From the NCBI RefSeq assembly GCF_001487105.1, contig NZ_LN913000.1:620001-684000 (forward strand): a DNA stretch of 64,000 bases, in the 5' to 3' direction. Origin of the DNA: Mediterraneibacter massiliensis. GTDB lineage: Bacteria; Bacillota; Clostridia; Lachnospirales; Lachnospiraceae. The notes under the pieces are model-generated. The model worked only from the letters and a program-made list of their open reading frames with translations, did not search any database and was not told the DNA's origin. Below, piece after piece: positions 1 to 9,347 of the stretch (its first letter is position 1; each line of letters opens with the position of its first letter). The translations under genes and the position numbers were made by a program.

Positions 1-858
1 TGGGAGGAAGCAGAGAGCGCGATGCAAAAAGAAGCCTGTATCCTTGCTTTGGGAAAGGCGCATGTGGAGGCAGAACAGATCAGGTATTTGTATGGAGGCG
101 ATCTGCTGCGACAGGGCATTGCGACATCCATGGGAGTGGAGGCGCTGCAGATCCCTATGTTTGGCTTGTATGGAGCTTGTTCAACATCAGGGGAGGCGCT
201 GGCTTTGAGCGCAATGAGTGTTGCGGCTGGATATGGGGATTATATGTTGGCAGTTACGTCCAGCCATTTCGGGAGTGCGGAAAAAGAGTTCCGTTTCCCT
301 CTGGGATATGCGAATCAAAGACCGTTGTCTGCTCATTGGACGGTCACAGGGAGCGGCGCTTTTCTTGTGGGCACACAAAAGAGTCATGTGAGGATCGCAG
401 GCGTGACAGTAGGCAAGATCGTGGATTATGGACTGAAAGATTCGCAAAATATGGGAGCCTGCATGGCTCCGGCAGCAACAGATACGATCGTACAGAATAT
501 GAAAGATTTTGAAAGAGAACCGGAGGATTATGACAAGATCATCACAGGAGATTTGGGATATGTAGGACAGTCTATTTTGTTTGATCTGGTCAAGGGAAAA
601 GGATATGATATCCGGAAAAAACATATGGACTGCGGGATGACGATCTTTGATCAGGATACGCAGGATACCCATGCAGGTGGGAGCGGCTGCGGCTGTGCTG
701 CGGTGACGTTGTCTTCTTTCATTCTTCCGAAAATAGAAAAGGGGGAATGGAGGCGTGTGCTGTTTGTGCCCACGGGCGCTTTGATGTCTACGGTGAGTTT
801 CAATGAAGGGGCGAGCGTGCCGGGGATCGCACATGGGATCGTATTAGAACATTGTTGA
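1..858 (+). CDS. spoVAD: Stage V sporulation protein AD (5' partial)
   Basis: SpoVAD is a thiolase-fold protein of the SpoVA channel complex in the spore inner membrane; it binds dipicolinic acid for uptake during sporulation and release in germination. The reading frame is open from base 1, and the first visible residues (WEEAES) run into the first Met at base 22, so the true start lies outside the window. About 285 residues are visible against roughly 335 in the family. The thiolase-like motif GLYGACSTSGEALAL and the segment SGCGCAAVTLSS near the C-terminus are typical. spoVAE follows after 15 bases, the conserved order spoVAC-AD-AE. Seen: family motifs and gene order. Role is family knowledge. 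Confidence 0.95.
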   Translation, partial: WEEAESAMQKEACILALGKAHVEAEQIRYLYGGDLLRQGIATSMGVEALQIPMFGLYGACSTSGEALALSAMSVAAGYGDYMLAVTSSHFGSAEKEFRFPLGYANQRPLSAHWTVTGSGAFLVGTQKSHVRIAGVTVGKIVDYGLKDSQNMGACMAPAATDTIVQNMKDFEREPEDYDKIITGDLGYVGQSILFDLVKGKGYDIRKKHMDCGMTIFDQDTQDTHAGGSGCGCAAVTLSSFILPKIEKGEWRRVLFVPTGALMSTVSFNEGASVPGIAHGIVLEHC

Positions 859-873
859 GAAGGAGAGAAAAAC

Positions 874-1230
874 ATGGATTATGTAAAGGCGTTTTTAATA
901 GGCGGTCTGATCTGTGCGGTCATACAGATCTTGCTGGACCGTACAAAATTGATGCCGGGGAGAGTGATGGTGCTTCTTGTATGTTCGGGAGCAATCTTAG
1001 GATTCTGCAATCTGTATGAACCATTTCTGGAGTTCGCGAAATCAGGCGCAAGTGTTCCCTTGCTCGGATTTGGGAATGTTTTATGGCAAGGTGTGAAGGA
1101 GGCGGTGGATAAATACGGCTTCATCGGGATATTTATGGGCGGCTTTAAGGCAAGCGCCGTAGGGATTTCAGCGGCGCTGGTTTTTGGCTATCTTGCTTCT
1201 TTTATATTTGAACCTAAAATGAAGAAGTGA
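874..1230 (+). CDS. spoVAE: Stage V sporulation protein AE
   Basis: Small integral membrane subunit (118 aa) of the SpoVA dipicolinic acid channel. Three to four hydrophobic helices fill the protein (for example residues 1-17, 28-48 and 80-110), and there is the family-typical stretch PLLGFGNVLWQGV. The start ATG follows an AAGGAGAG ribosome site 15 bases after the spoVAD stop, so the two are translationally close and surely cotranscribed. It is the last gene of the visible spoVA cluster; about 155 bases separate it from the Na/phosphate symporter, which has its own ribosome site. Nothing unusual in length. Confidence 0.93.
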   Translation: MDYVKAFLIGGLICAVIQILLDRTKLMPGRVMVLLVCSGAILGFCNLYEPFLEFAKSGASVPLLGFGNVLWQGVKEAVDKYGFIGIFMGGFKASAVGISAALVFGYLASFIFEPKMKK

Positions 1231-1386
1231 CGCGGTTATACAGGCACATGTAAAATATAAAGTAAATATGGTTGAAATATAAGTAAAATCTTGTTGTTTT
1301 TTGGGGATGATAATGGTATCGTAAATATGTACTATACTTTGATATGGTATGAAGGATAAAATGAGGGAATACCTTAGGAGGAAAAT

Positions 1387-3027
1387 ATGAATTATGTAAA
1401 TATCATCATCCCTTTTGTCGGGGGTCTGGGCATGTTTATTTATGGTATGCAGATCATGGCGCAGGGACTTGAAAATGCAGCCGGAAGTAAAATGAAGACA
1501 CTGCTGGAAGCTCTGACAAAGAATAAATTCTTTGGTGTCTTGCTGGGAGCATTGATCACTGCAGTGATCCAGAGCTCATCAGCTACAACAGTCATGGTAG
1601 TTGGTTTTGTAAATGCGGGCATCATGAATCTGGGACAGGCGATGGGCGTCATCATGGGAGCAAATATCGGAACGACAGTGACCGGATGGCTGGTTTCCAG
1701 TGTGGAGTGGGCCAAATTTTTAAGTCCGGGCAATATTGCCCCAATCGCTGTGATGGCTGGAGTTGTCGTTATGCTCACAGGCAAGAGACGCTCCACAAAA
1801 GATATTTCCAGTGTCATTATTGGATTTGGACTTCTATTTATCGGCATTACTATGATGTCATCTGCTGTGGCACCATTGCAGGAATCAGAAGGCTTCCGAA
1901 ATATTTTCGTGACGCTGGGGCATAATCCATTCCTGGGAATCATAGCAGGCGCTCTTGTGACAGCAGTCATTCAGAGTTCCTCAGCTTCTGTGGGAATTCT
2001 GCAGAGTCTGGCGGCGGCAGGATTGGTTCCGTTTAACGCGGCGGTCTATATCATCATGGGACAGAACATAGGAACATGTGTGACGGCGATCATGTCCAGT
2101 ATTGGAGCAAAGAAAACGGCGAAGACAGCAGCGATCATGCATCTGTTGTTTAATATCATCGGAACAGTTATTTTCAGTGTTGTCGGGATCATATTCTTTA
2201 CAGTTGTGAATCCACAGGCGGGATTGGGAATGATCACGCAGACAGAGATCAGTACGGTGCATACGATTTTTAATATAGGGACTACAGTCCTCTTGTTCCC
2301 TGTATCGGACTGGATCATTAAGCTGGCGAAGAAGATTGAAAAAGAAGATGCGGCAGAGATGGATGACAGCAAAGTGCTTTTAGATGAAAGAATGTTGGAG
2401 ACACCGGGAATCGCGCTGCAGTCTGTTGTCAGTGAAGTATGCCGTATGGGAAAAATCGTCACAGAGACGATGCATAAATCTAAAACGGTCATGTTTACAC
2501 AGGATTATCAAGATATTTTGGATATTAAAGAGGAAGAAAATATCGTAGATGGTCTGTGTGGAGGGATTACCAATTATGTGATCAAGCTGAATTCTCTTTC
2601 CATCAATGAAAAGGAACATCAGTATATTGCCAGTCTCCTTCAGATCCTGTCGGATATAGAACGTGTCAGTGATTACTGTGAAAATATTTCTGAGTTTGCG
2701 GAAACCTTGAAGGATCGGAAAACTACATTTTCAGATGTGGGAAGAGAAGAACTGCAGGAGATGATCAGCGTCTGTGCAGACAGTTTCCGCTATGCAGTAG
2801 AAGCCTTGGAAGAAAACAGCAAAGAAAAAGCTCTGAAAGTAATTGAGAAAGAAAGCCAGGCAGATGAACTGGAGATTCGATTAAGAGCGGATCACATGAA
2901 GCGGTTAGCGAAAAACCAGTGCGGTACAGACGCAGGAATCGTATTTTTAGATGCCCTGGTATGTCTAGAGAGGATTTCAGACCACTCCAGAAATATTGCG
3001 GAAGAGATTCTTACGATTACAGCCTAG
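1387..3027 (+). CDS. Na/Pi cotransporter family protein with PhoU-like tail
   Basis: Predicted sodium-coupled phosphate transporter of the NptA/YjbB type (546 aa), cytoplasmic membrane. Two inverted Na_Pi_cotrans repeats are visible, each with the substrate motif QSSSA (near residues 62 and 195) between glycine-rich helices. From about residue 345 the protein turns hydrophilic and helical and resembles a PhoU domain, as in the long bacterial form of this family. AGGAGG lies 7 bases before the ATG. A strong hairpin terminator follows. It stands alone between spoVAE and the small zinc-ribbon gene; proximity to the pst operon suggests a phosphate-related neighbourhood, but it has its own terminator. 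Direction of transport (uptake or efflux) cannot be told. Confidence 0.9.
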   Translation: MNYVNIIIPFVGGLGMFIYGMQIMAQGLENAAGSKMKTLLEALTKNKFFGVLLGALITAVIQSSSATTVMVVGFVNAGIMNLGQAMGVIMGANIGTTVTGWLVSSVEWAKFLSPGNIAPIAVMAGVVVMLTGKRRSTKDISSVIIGFGLLFIGITMMSSAVAPLQESEGFRNIFVTLGHNPFLGIIAGALVTAVIQSSSASVGILQSLAAAGLVPFNAAVYIIMGQNIGTCVTAIMSSIGAKKTAKTAAIMHLLFNIIGTVIFSVVGIIFFTVVNPQAGLGMITQTEISTVHTIFNIGTTVLLFPVSDWIIKLAKKIEKEDAAEMDDSKVLLDERMLETPGIALQSVVSEVCRMGKIVTETMHKSKTVMFTQDYQDILDIKEEENIVDGLCGGITNYVIKLNSLSINEKEHQYIASLLQILSDIERVSDYCENISEFAETLKDRKTTFSDVGREELQEMISVCADSFRYAVEALEENSKEKALKVIEKESQADELEIRLRADHMKRLAKNQCGTDAGIVFLDALVCLERISDHSRNIAEEILTITA

Positions 3028-3035
3028 AGAAGTCC

Positions 3036-3080
3036 CCCGATCCTTGTGATATCATATCGCAAGGATCGGGTGTTTTTTAA
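3036..3080 (+). terminator. Rho-independent terminator after Na/Pi symporter
   Basis: A perfect 11-bp stem (CCCGATCCTTG at 3036-3046 with its complement at 3060-3070) is followed by TGTTTTTTAA. It starts 9 bases after the stop codon of the symporter. Confidence 0.9.
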
Positions 3081-3216
3081 TTTTTATACGGTTGGAGATA
3101 TCGGTGGATAGTTTTACAAATCGATAGAAAAATGTATGTGGATAATGAATAATTGTAGAATCTCTATACATATGCTACAATGAAAAAAATGCAATAAGGA
3201 AGTACAGTGTGAAGAA

Positions 3217-3609
3217 ATGAAAGGTAAAAGATGTAATTTATGCGGCGGCAGGCTGAAAGAGAATCGCTGTGAATTTTGCGGACTGGATAATTCCATATAT
3301 GAGAGGGAAAGGAATATGGAAAGAGGGCAGAATCTGCATATGGAAAAGAAGCCCCAGTCTAAAGAAAGCGCGGTGGAGAAAAAAATACAGCTAAGGCAAA
3401 CAGAAAAACAGCGTGTGCATAACAAAAAAAGTACATATAAAACAGTGGCTCCACGCAGAAAAATAGGGTGTCTTACCTGGTTTATCATCTTGGCGATCAT
3501 ATTTTTTGCCATTCTGCCGATATTGGAACAAGTGGGTGAAAAATTGTGGGATGAGTTTGCGGCGCCCAGATATTATATTGGAGAGGAGCGGATGATATGG
3601 AAGGGATGA
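3217..3609 (+). CDS. Zinc-ribbon protein with one membrane helix
   Basis: Unrecognised small protein (130 aa). The N-terminus carries CNLCGGRLKENRCEFCG, two CxxC pairs spaced like a zinc ribbon (residues 6-22). A charged, glutamine/lysine-rich linker follows, then one strong membrane helix near residues 88-106 (TWFIILAIIFFAILPILE). The likely topology is a cytoplasmic metal-binding head on a membrane anchor. Its last 13 bases overlap the start of the NfeD gene, so it probably belongs to the same operon as NfeD and the SPFH protein. The function is not known; a role with the membrane-microdomain pair is only inferred from position. Confidence 0.75.
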   Translation: MKGKRCNLCGGRLKENRCEFCGLDNSIYERERNMERGQNLHMEKKPQSKESAVEKKIQLRQTEKQRVHNKKSTYKTVAPRRKIGCLTWFIILAIIFFAILPILEQVGEKLWDEFAAPRYYIGEERMIWKG

Positions 3610-4061
3610 TCACGACGATTGCAGGAAGAAATGTCATCTGGCTGGCGATCTTTATCATTTTGTTGCTCATAGAGGCGCTGACGGTAGGGCTCGTGACTAT
3701 CTGGTTTGCGGGAGGCGCGTTGGCAGCCATTGCGGTAAATTCCCTGGGGATAGGTCTTGTCGGGCAGGGTGCTGTCTTTTTGCTTGTTTCTTGTCTTTTA
3801 TTTGTGTTTACCAGGCCGTGGGCTATGAAATACATAAATAAGAAGCGGATAAAAACAAATTATGAAAAAGAGATCGGGAAAGTGATCAAGATATCCGAAA
3901 GGGTAGATAATCTTGCGCAGTCAGGAAAGAGTGTGGTGGATGGACAGGAATGGACAGTGCGTGCAGCAGCGGATAAGGAAATATTGGAAATCGGAGAACT
4001 GGCGAAAGTCATTGCGGTTTCCGGGGTAAAATTAATCGTAGAGAAATATAAGGAGGAATAA
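3597..4061 (+). CDS. NfeD-family membrane protein
   Basis: Partner of SPFH/flotillin proteins in membrane microdomains. The 154-aa protein has the short NfeD form: membrane helices at about residues 10-30, 35-50 and 55-72, then a soluble C-terminal beta-rich half (residues 85-150) ending in a typical OB-like pattern with GELAKVIAVSGVKLIVE. No protease (ClpP-like) domain is present, as in the truncated NfeD class. It overlaps the zinc-ribbon gene and is 3 bases from the SPFH gene, the usual NfeD-SPFH operon order. Function in bilayer organisation or stress is family knowledge. Confidence 0.88.
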   Translation: MEGMITTIAGRNVIWLAIFIILLLIEALTVGLVTIWFAGGALAAIAVNSLGIGLVGQGAVFLLVSCLLFVFTRPWAMKYINKKRIKTNYEKEIGKVIKISERVDNLAQSGKSVVDGQEWTVRAAADKEILEIGELAKVIAVSGVKLIVEKYKEE

Positions 4062-4064
4062 GCG

Positions 4065-5018
4065 ATGGATATAATCAGTTTGGGAGGTCTGTTTTTTATT
4101 GTTTTCGTGATTCTTGTTGTATTGGTGTTAGTCTCTTGTGTAAAAATCGTGCATCAGGCGCAGGCTGTTGTTTTAGAGCGATTAGGCGCATATCAGGCAA
4201 CATGGAATACAGGGCTGCATTTTAAGATCCCCATTATAGATAGGGTCGCAAGGAGGATCGATTTAAAAGAGCAGGTGGTAGATTTTGCGCCCCAGCCGGT
4301 CATCACAAAGGATAATGTTACTATGCAGATCGATACGGTCGTATTCTATCAGATCACGGATCCGAAGATGTTCTGTTATGGCGTGGCCAACCCGATCATA
4401 GCCATAGAGAATCTGACGGCGACTACTCTGCGTAATATCATAGGAGATCTGGAACTGGATCAGACGCTGACTTCCCGGGAGACGATCAATACGCGGATGA
4501 GAGCAGAACTTGATCTGGCAACAGATCCATGGGGAATCAAAGTAAACAGGGTAGAACTGAAAAATATTATACCACCCACGGCAATCCGGGATGCGATGGA
4601 AAAACAGATGAAAGCAGAACGTGAAAGACGTGAAGCAATCCTGCGGGCAGAAGGAGAAAAGAAATCCACCGTTCTTGTGGCGGAAGGACAGAAAGAATCT
4701 CTCATCCTGGAAGCAGAAGCGGAAAAGCAGGCGGCAATCTTACGTGCAGAAGCGGAAAAAGAGAAGATGATACGGGAAGCGGAAGGTGAGGCAGAGGCGA
4801 TATTAAAAGTACAGCAGGCAACTGCGGATGGTTTGCGTTTTTTGAAGGAAGCTGGGGCGGACCAGGCGGTATTGACATTAAAGAGCCTGGAGGCATTTGA
4901 AAAGGCGGCAGACGGCAGAGCAACGAAGATCATCGTACCTTCTAAGATCCAGGAAATAGCAGGACTTGTGAAATCGATTACAGAAGTAGCGGCGGATGAA
5001 GAAGACAAGAAAGAATAA
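4065..5018 (+). CDS. SPFH/Band 7 protein (stomatin/slipin-like)
   Basis: A 317-aa membrane-anchored scaffold. An N-terminal helix (residues 8-28) is followed by the SPFH core from residue 31 (VHQAQAVVLERLGAYQATWNTGL is a clear family signature) to about 190, then a long alanine/glutamate/lysine coiled coil (residues 185-255) and a short tail. In this family the proteins oligomerise into cages or rafts that gather membrane proteins and proteases. The start follows AAGGAGGAATAAGCG. It forms an operon with the NfeD gene and ends before a strong terminator. A QmcA/YbbK-like label fits; a specific client is not visible. Confidence 0.92.
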   Translation: MDIISLGGLFFIVFVILVVLVLVSCVKIVHQAQAVVLERLGAYQATWNTGLHFKIPIIDRVARRIDLKEQVVDFAPQPVITKDNVTMQIDTVVFYQITDPKMFCYGVANPIIAIENLTATTLRNIIGDLELDQTLTSRETINTRMRAELDLATDPWGIKVNRVELKNIIPPTAIRDAMEKQMKAERERREAILRAEGEKKSTVLVAEGQKESLILEAEAEKQAAILRAEAEKEKMIREAEGEAEAILKVQQATADGLRFLKEAGADQAVLTLKSLEAFEKAADGRATKIIVPSKIQEIAGLVKSITEVAADEEDKKE

Positions 5019-5048
5019 AAACAGAAAATAAGAATAGGGGTATACAGA

Positions 5049-5097
5049 ACAGCTTATCCACATACCAGAAAAAAGGGCGTGGATAAGCTGTTTTTTT
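5049..5097 (+). terminator. Rho-independent terminator after SPFH gene
   Basis: A perfect 13-bp stem (ACAGCTTATCCAC at 5049-5061 and its complement at 5079-5091) leads into a run of seven T. It separates the NfeD/SPFH operon from the pst operon. Confidence 0.92.
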
Positions 5098-5100
5098 CAT

Positions 5101-5150
5101 TTTACATAGATTTAACACAGGGATGATTTTACATTTTACATTGCTTCTTT
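5101..5150 (+). promoter_or_regulatory. Candidate Pho-box direct repeats before pstS
   Basis: Between the terminator and pstS the sequence holds TTTACA-like hexamers at 5101-5106, 5128-5133 and 5135-5140 with a related TTAACA near 5112. Repeats of TT(A/T)ACA are the kind of site bound by PhoP in Gram-positive bacteria. This fits phosphate control of the pst genes but is only a visual match. Confidence 0.35.
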
Positions 5151-5219
5151 ATGATGTTCAATGTGAAGAAAATAAAAAATATAACCACAGATGGAAACGA
5201 AGTAAAGGAGATTATGGAT

Positions 5220-6140
5220 ATGAAGATGAAAAAGTTTATTGCAGCAGCAGCTATAGTAAGTATGATGGCAGCGGCATTGACAGGATGTGGTTCCGGAGAT
5301 TCTGACGCGGCAAATGCAGAAGACGGCAGCAAAACAGCTGCTTCAGAATGGGACAGCGCAAACGACATTACGGTCGTATCCCGTGAGGATGGTTCCGGAA
5401 CAAGAGGCGCATTTATCGAATTGTTCGGTGTAGAAGAAGAAGTGGACGGCGAAAAAGTCGATATGACAACAGAAGGAGCACAGATTACAAATAGTACTTC
5501 TGTTATGCTTACAACAGTTGCAGGCGATGAATATGCGATCGGATATGTATCACTTGGTTCTCTGGACGACACAGTAAAGGCAGTAAAGATCGACGGAGCA
5601 GAGGCTACGGCAGAAAATATCAAATCCGGTACATACAAAGTGTCCAGACCATTTAATATTGCGACAAAAGCAGACTTAGACAATGAAGTGGCAGCAGACT
5701 TTATAAACTTTATCATGAGTGAAGAAGGACAAAAAGTAATTGCTGACAATGGATATATCCCGGTAGATGATGTGAAAGCTTTTGAGGGAACACAGCCTTC
5801 TGGAAAGGCAGTAGTCGGAGGATCTTCCTCTGTATCACCGGTTATGGAAAAGCTGGCAGAAGCATACAAGGAAGTAAATCCAAATGCAGAGATCGAGCTG
5901 CAGACATCAGATTCGACGACGGGTATGACCTCAGCGATAGATGGAAGCTATGATATCGGCATGGCATCCAGAGAGTTAAAAGATGAAGAGTTAGCAAAAG
6001 GGCTTACAGCAACAGTGATCGCGACAGATGGAATTGCTGTTATCATAAACAAAACAAACCCGGCAGAAGACATGGCAGCAGATCAGGTGAAGGCAATCTA
6101 TACCGGAGAAGCTCTTTCCTGGGATGAGGTAGTAGAATAA
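5220..6140 (+). CDS. pstS: Phosphate ABC transporter substrate-binding lipoprotein
   Basis: Captures phosphate outside the cell and hands it to PstCA. A start at 5220 is preferred because AAAGGAG ends 9 bases upstream and it gives a clean lipoprotein signal (MKMKKFIAAAAIVSMMAAALTGCGS, lipobox LTGC). The mature protein has the two PBP-like phosphate-binding signatures: SREDGSGTRGAF near residue 60 and GGSSSVSPVMEKLAEAYK near residue 200. First gene of pstS-pstC-pstA-pstB, with 14 bases to pstC. Length (306 aa) is normal. Regulation by phosphate is likely from family and from the TTTACA repeats upstream. Confidence 0.95.
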   Translation: MKMKKFIAAAAIVSMMAAALTGCGSGDSDAANAEDGSKTAASEWDSANDITVVSREDGSGTRGAFIELFGVEEEVDGEKVDMTTEGAQITNSTSVMLTTVAGDEYAIGYVSLGSLDDTVKAVKIDGAEATAENIKSGTYKVSRPFNIATKADLDNEVAADFINFIMSEEGQKVIADNGYIPVDDVKAFEGTQPSGKAVVGGSSSVSPVMEKLAEAYKEVNPNAEIELQTSDSTTGMTSAIDGSYDIGMASRELKDEELAKGLTATVIATDGIAVIINKTNPAEDMAADQVKAIYTGEALSWDEVVE

Positions 6141-6154
6141 GAGGAAAAGAAAAT

Positions 6155-7048
6155 ATGAAATCAAAAGCATGGACTGAAAAATTCATGCAGGGAGTGTTCT
6201 TCATTGCCGCCTGCGCCTCGGTGCTGGCGGTAGCTCTCATTTGTGTGTTTCTGTTTGCAAATGGTATCCCTGCGATGAAAGAGATTGGAATTGTGGAATT
6301 TATTATGGGCAAGCTGTGGAAACCGAATAATAATCTGTATGGTGTTTTGCCCATGATCATAGGAAGTTTATATGTGACGGCGGGAGCAATTGTATTTGGA
6401 GTACCGATTGGGATCCTGACGTCTGTTTTTATGGCAATGTACTGTCCGAAGGCGGTTTATAAACCTTTAAAAGCTGCGACAGAGCTGCTTGCGGGCATCC
6501 CGTCTGTTGTATACGGATTTTTTGGGCTTGTCGTATTGGTACCATGGATACGTGAATTTGGAAGAACATTGAAACAGGCAGATGTGGTAAATACTTCTGG
6601 AAATGGAAGTGGGATTCTGACAGCTTCCATTTTGCTCGGGATGATGATCCTGCCGACGATTATCGGGACAACAGAGAGTGCTATACGTGCAGTACCAGAA
6701 CATTATTACGAAGGTGCTCTGGCGCTTGGAGCTACACATGAGAGAAGTATCTTCACCGTTGTCATCCCTGCGGCAAAATCGGGAGTGATCGCCGGGATCG
6801 TACTCGGCATAGGACGCGCGATCGGCGAAACAATGGCTGTGATCATGGTGGCGGGAAACCAGACATGGATACCGGACAGCCTGCTAAAAGGAGTCCGTAC
6901 ATTGACTGCGAATATCGTAATAGAAATGGGATATGCGACAGGACTGCACAGAGAAGCACTGATCGCAACCGGCGTGGTGCTGTTCGTATTTATTTTGATC
7001 ATCAATTTCAGTGTAGCACTGTTAAAGAGGAGGACAAGAAATGAGTAA
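6155..7048 (+). CDS. pstC: Phosphate ABC transporter permease PstC
   Basis: One of two membrane subunits of the high-affinity phosphate importer. The 297-aa protein has six hydrophobic segments and the binding-protein-dependent permease EAA loop (EGALALGATHERSIFTVVIP, near residues 188-207) that docks on PstB. The motif LLAGIPSVVYGFFGL is diagnostic for PstC/PstA. The start follows a GAGGAAAAG ribosome site after the pstS stop. Its last 8 bases overlap pstA, indicating translational coupling. Normal length. Confidence 0.95.
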   Translation: MKSKAWTEKFMQGVFFIAACASVLAVALICVFLFANGIPAMKEIGIVEFIMGKLWKPNNNLYGVLPMIIGSLYVTAGAIVFGVPIGILTSVFMAMYCPKAVYKPLKAATELLAGIPSVVYGFFGLVVLVPWIREFGRTLKQADVVNTSGNGSGILTASILLGMMILPTIIGTTESAIRAVPEHYYEGALALGATHERSIFTVVIPAAKSGVIAGIVLGIGRAIGETMAVIMVAGNQTWIPDSLLKGVRTLTANIVIEMGYATGLHREALIATGVVLFVFILIINFSVALLKRRTRNE

Positions 7049-7901
7049 TCAGATATCTGTCAGAGAAAAACTAAAAACCTATCTGAAGCATCCGGGCTCC
7101 CTTATACTTATGCTGCTTGTCATGCTTGCTGCGTTCCTGACATTTGTCGTATTGCTGTTTCTGATCGTGTATATACTGGCAAACGGGCTACCGCATATTA
7201 AACCTTCTTTATTTTCCCTGCACTATACGTCGGAGAATGCGTCACTTATGCCGGCGCTTATCAATACGGTCGTGATGACGCTGCTGTCTCTTCTTGTGGC
7301 TGTTCCGTTCGGGATATTTTCTGCTATTTTTCTTGTAGAATATGCGGGGAGAGGAAATAAATTCATCGGAGTGATCCGCCTGACGACAGAGACGCTTTCC
7401 GGTATCCCGTCGATCGTATATGGACTGTTTGGCATGCTGTTTTTTGTCAATACATTGGATTGGGGATTTTCTATTCTTGCAGGGGCATTTACTCTTGCAA
7501 TCATGATACTGCCGCTTATCATGCGGACCACAGAAGAAGCATTAAAGGCAGTGCCGGATACCTACAGAGAAGGAAGCTTTGGTGTGGGAGCGGGAAAGCT
7601 TAGAACCGTATTTCGTATTGTTCTGCCTTCTGCGATCCCGGGGATCCTGGCAGGTGTGATCCTGGCGATCGGCAGGATCGTGGGAGAAACCGCGGCGCTT
7701 ATCTATACGGCGGGAACTGTGGCAAAAGTACCATCCAGCGTGATGGGTTCTGGCCGTACCCTGGCAGTACATATGTATAATCTGTCGAGCGAAGGATTGT
7801 ATATGGATCAGGCGTATGCGACAGCGGTCATACTGCTCGTTCTGGTAGTGGGGATCAATACACTTTCGAGCGTGATCGCAAGAAAATTGACAAAAGCATA
7901 G
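7041..7901 (+). CDS. pstA: Phosphate ABC transporter permease PstA
   Basis: Second permease subunit (286 aa), pairing with PstC in the cytoplasmic membrane. It carries [15 protein letters not shown] and the EAA loop [20 protein letters not shown]. About six membrane helices are apparent. It overlaps pstC by 8 bases and is followed after 13 bases by the truncated pstB. The next intact ATPase gene on the same strand is the element-borne pstB 660 bases further on, which is probably what now powers this permease pair. Confidence 0.95.
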   Translation: MSNQISVREKLKTYLKHPGSLILMLLVMLAAFLTFVVLLFLIVYILANGLPHIKPSLFSLHYTSENASLMPALINTVVMTLLSLLVAVPFGIFSAIFLVEYAGRGNKFIGVIRLTTETLSGIPSIVYGLFGMLFFVNTLDWGFSILAGAFTLAIMILPLIMRTTEEALKAVPDTYREGSFGVGAGKLRTVFRIVLPSAIPGILAGVILAIGRIVGETAALIYTAGTVAKVPSSVMGSGRTLAVHMYNLSSEGLYMDQAYATAVILLVLVVGINTLSSVIARKLTKA

Positions 7902-7914
7902 AAAGGTAGAAAAA

Positions 7915-8457
7915 ATGGGAAAGATCAGTATTAAAAATTTGGATTTATACTACGGAGATTTTAAAGCTTTAAAAGATATAGATCTGGAGATAGAAGCAAA
8001 TAAAATCACTGCATTTATCGGACCAAGCGGTTGTGGGAAATCGACTTTGCTAAAATCGATCAACCGCATGAACGACCTTGTGGAAGGATGCCGTATTGAA
8101 GGGGAGATCCTTTTGGACGGAGAAAATATTTATACGGGAATGGATGTCAATCTGCTCAGAAAAAGAGTGGGTATGGTATTTCAAAAACCGAATCCGTTCC
8201 CAATGAGCATATATGACAATATCGCATATGGTCCGCGTACACACGGAATACGCTCTAAATCTAAGTTAGATGATATTGTGGAGAAATCTCTGCGAAATGC
8301 GGCGATTTGGGAAGAATGTAAAGATCGGCTTAAGAAGAGTGCTCTTGGTATGTCGGGCGGCCAACAGCAGAGGCTGTGCATTGCCCGTGCGTTGGCAGTA
8401 GAGCCGGAGGTGCTTTTGATGGATGAAAATTATAGCACACTTAGGGCATGTGCATAG
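7915..8457 (+). pseudogene. pstB: pstB, 3'-truncated at the mobile-element junction
   Basis: ATPase subunit of the phosphate importer, cut short. The visible frame has Walker A (GPSGCGKST, near residue 38), the Q-loop [10 protein letters not shown], the signature [10 protein letters not shown] and Walker B (LLMDE). Immediately after LLMDE the native continuation (a D-loop such as PTSALDPIS, then the H-loop) is replaced by NYSTLRACA and a stop, giving 180 aa against about 250. The break in homology is at about 8427/8428. Without D-loop, H-switch and the dimer half the product should be inactive. I take this as the left junction of the inserted ICE. The rest of the original pstB and phoU are not found in the window. 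Confidence 0.85.
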
Positions 8458-8562
8458 CGTGTATAGCGTAGATTTGAAGAAGAATATAAGTACATGATAC
8501 ACAGAACATGGAAGAGTTTGGGTATCACGTTATAAGATAGAATTGACAAAAAGGAGACAGAA

Positions 8563-9318
8563 ATGAACTCAATTATAGAAACCAAAGATCTGAAATTATG
8601 GTATGGAGATCATCAGGTATTAAAGGGAATTACCATGGATATCCCGGAACATCAGATTACTGCATTGATTGGACCGAGTGGCTGCGGTAAATCCACGTTT
8701 TTGAAAACACTAAACCGAATGAATGACCTTGTAGAGAATGTGCGCATTACAGGAGAAGTAAAATATGATGGAAAGGATATATTTTCTTCTAATGCGAATG
8801 TAAATGAATTGCGCAAAGAGATCGGAATGGTATTTCAGAAACCGAATCCATTTCCGATGAGTATCTATGACAATGTGGCTTTTGGACCAAGAACTCATGG
8901 TATTCGTTCTAAAGTGAAACTGGATGAAATTGTGGAACGCTCTTTAAGAGATGCGGCTCTCTGGGATGAAGTGAAAGATCGATTAAAAACATCTGCATTG
9001 GGGATGTCAGGAGGACAGCAGCAGAGACTTTGTATTGCAAGAGCGTTGGCAGTACAGCCAAAAGTAATTCTTTGTGATGAGAGTACAGCATCGCTTGATC
9101 CAATCAGTACAGGGAAAATAGAAGATTTACTTATGGAACTGAAATCAAAATATACAGTAATTATGGTCACACATAATATGCAGCAGGCAGTTCGTATCTC
9201 AGATTGCTGTGCATTTTTCCTTATGGGTGAGTTGATTGAGTTTAACTGGACAGATACATTATTTTCTACACCACAAAATAAAAAGACAGAGGATTACATT
9301 ACAGGAAGATTTGGTTAA
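8563..9318 (+). CDS. pstB: Complete second PstB ATPase, element-borne
   Basis: Full-length phosphate-transporter ATPase (251 aa). It has Walker [11 protein letters not shown]-loop [10 protein letters not shown], signature [10 protein letters not shown], Walker B VILCDE, D-loop TASLDPIS and the H-loop VMVTHN. Its sequence closely parallels the truncated copy upstream but is a distinct allele with more A/T-rich codons, which points to transfer. A strong ribosome site (AAGGAGACAGAA) precedes the ATG. It lies in the same direction as pstA, 106 bases after the stop of the broken copy, with no terminator seen between, so it can be transcribed from the pst promoter and complete the transporter. Note the Walker B residue pattern LCDE rather than the common LMDE. 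Confidence 0.93.
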   Translation: MNSIIETKDLKLWYGDHQVLKGITMDIPEHQITALIGPSGCGKSTFLKTLNRMNDLVENVRITGEVKYDGKDIFSSNANVNELRKEIGMVFQKPNPFPMSIYDNVAFGPRTHGIRSKVKLDEIVERSLRDAALWDEVKDRLKTSALGMSGGQQQRLCIARALAVQPKVILCDESTASLDPISTGKIEDLLMELKSKYTVIMVTHNMQQAVRISDCCAFFLMGELIEFNWTDTLFSTPQNKKTEDYITGRFG

Positions 9319-9347
9319 TTGAATATGGGAATTTTGCATAGGTGGAT

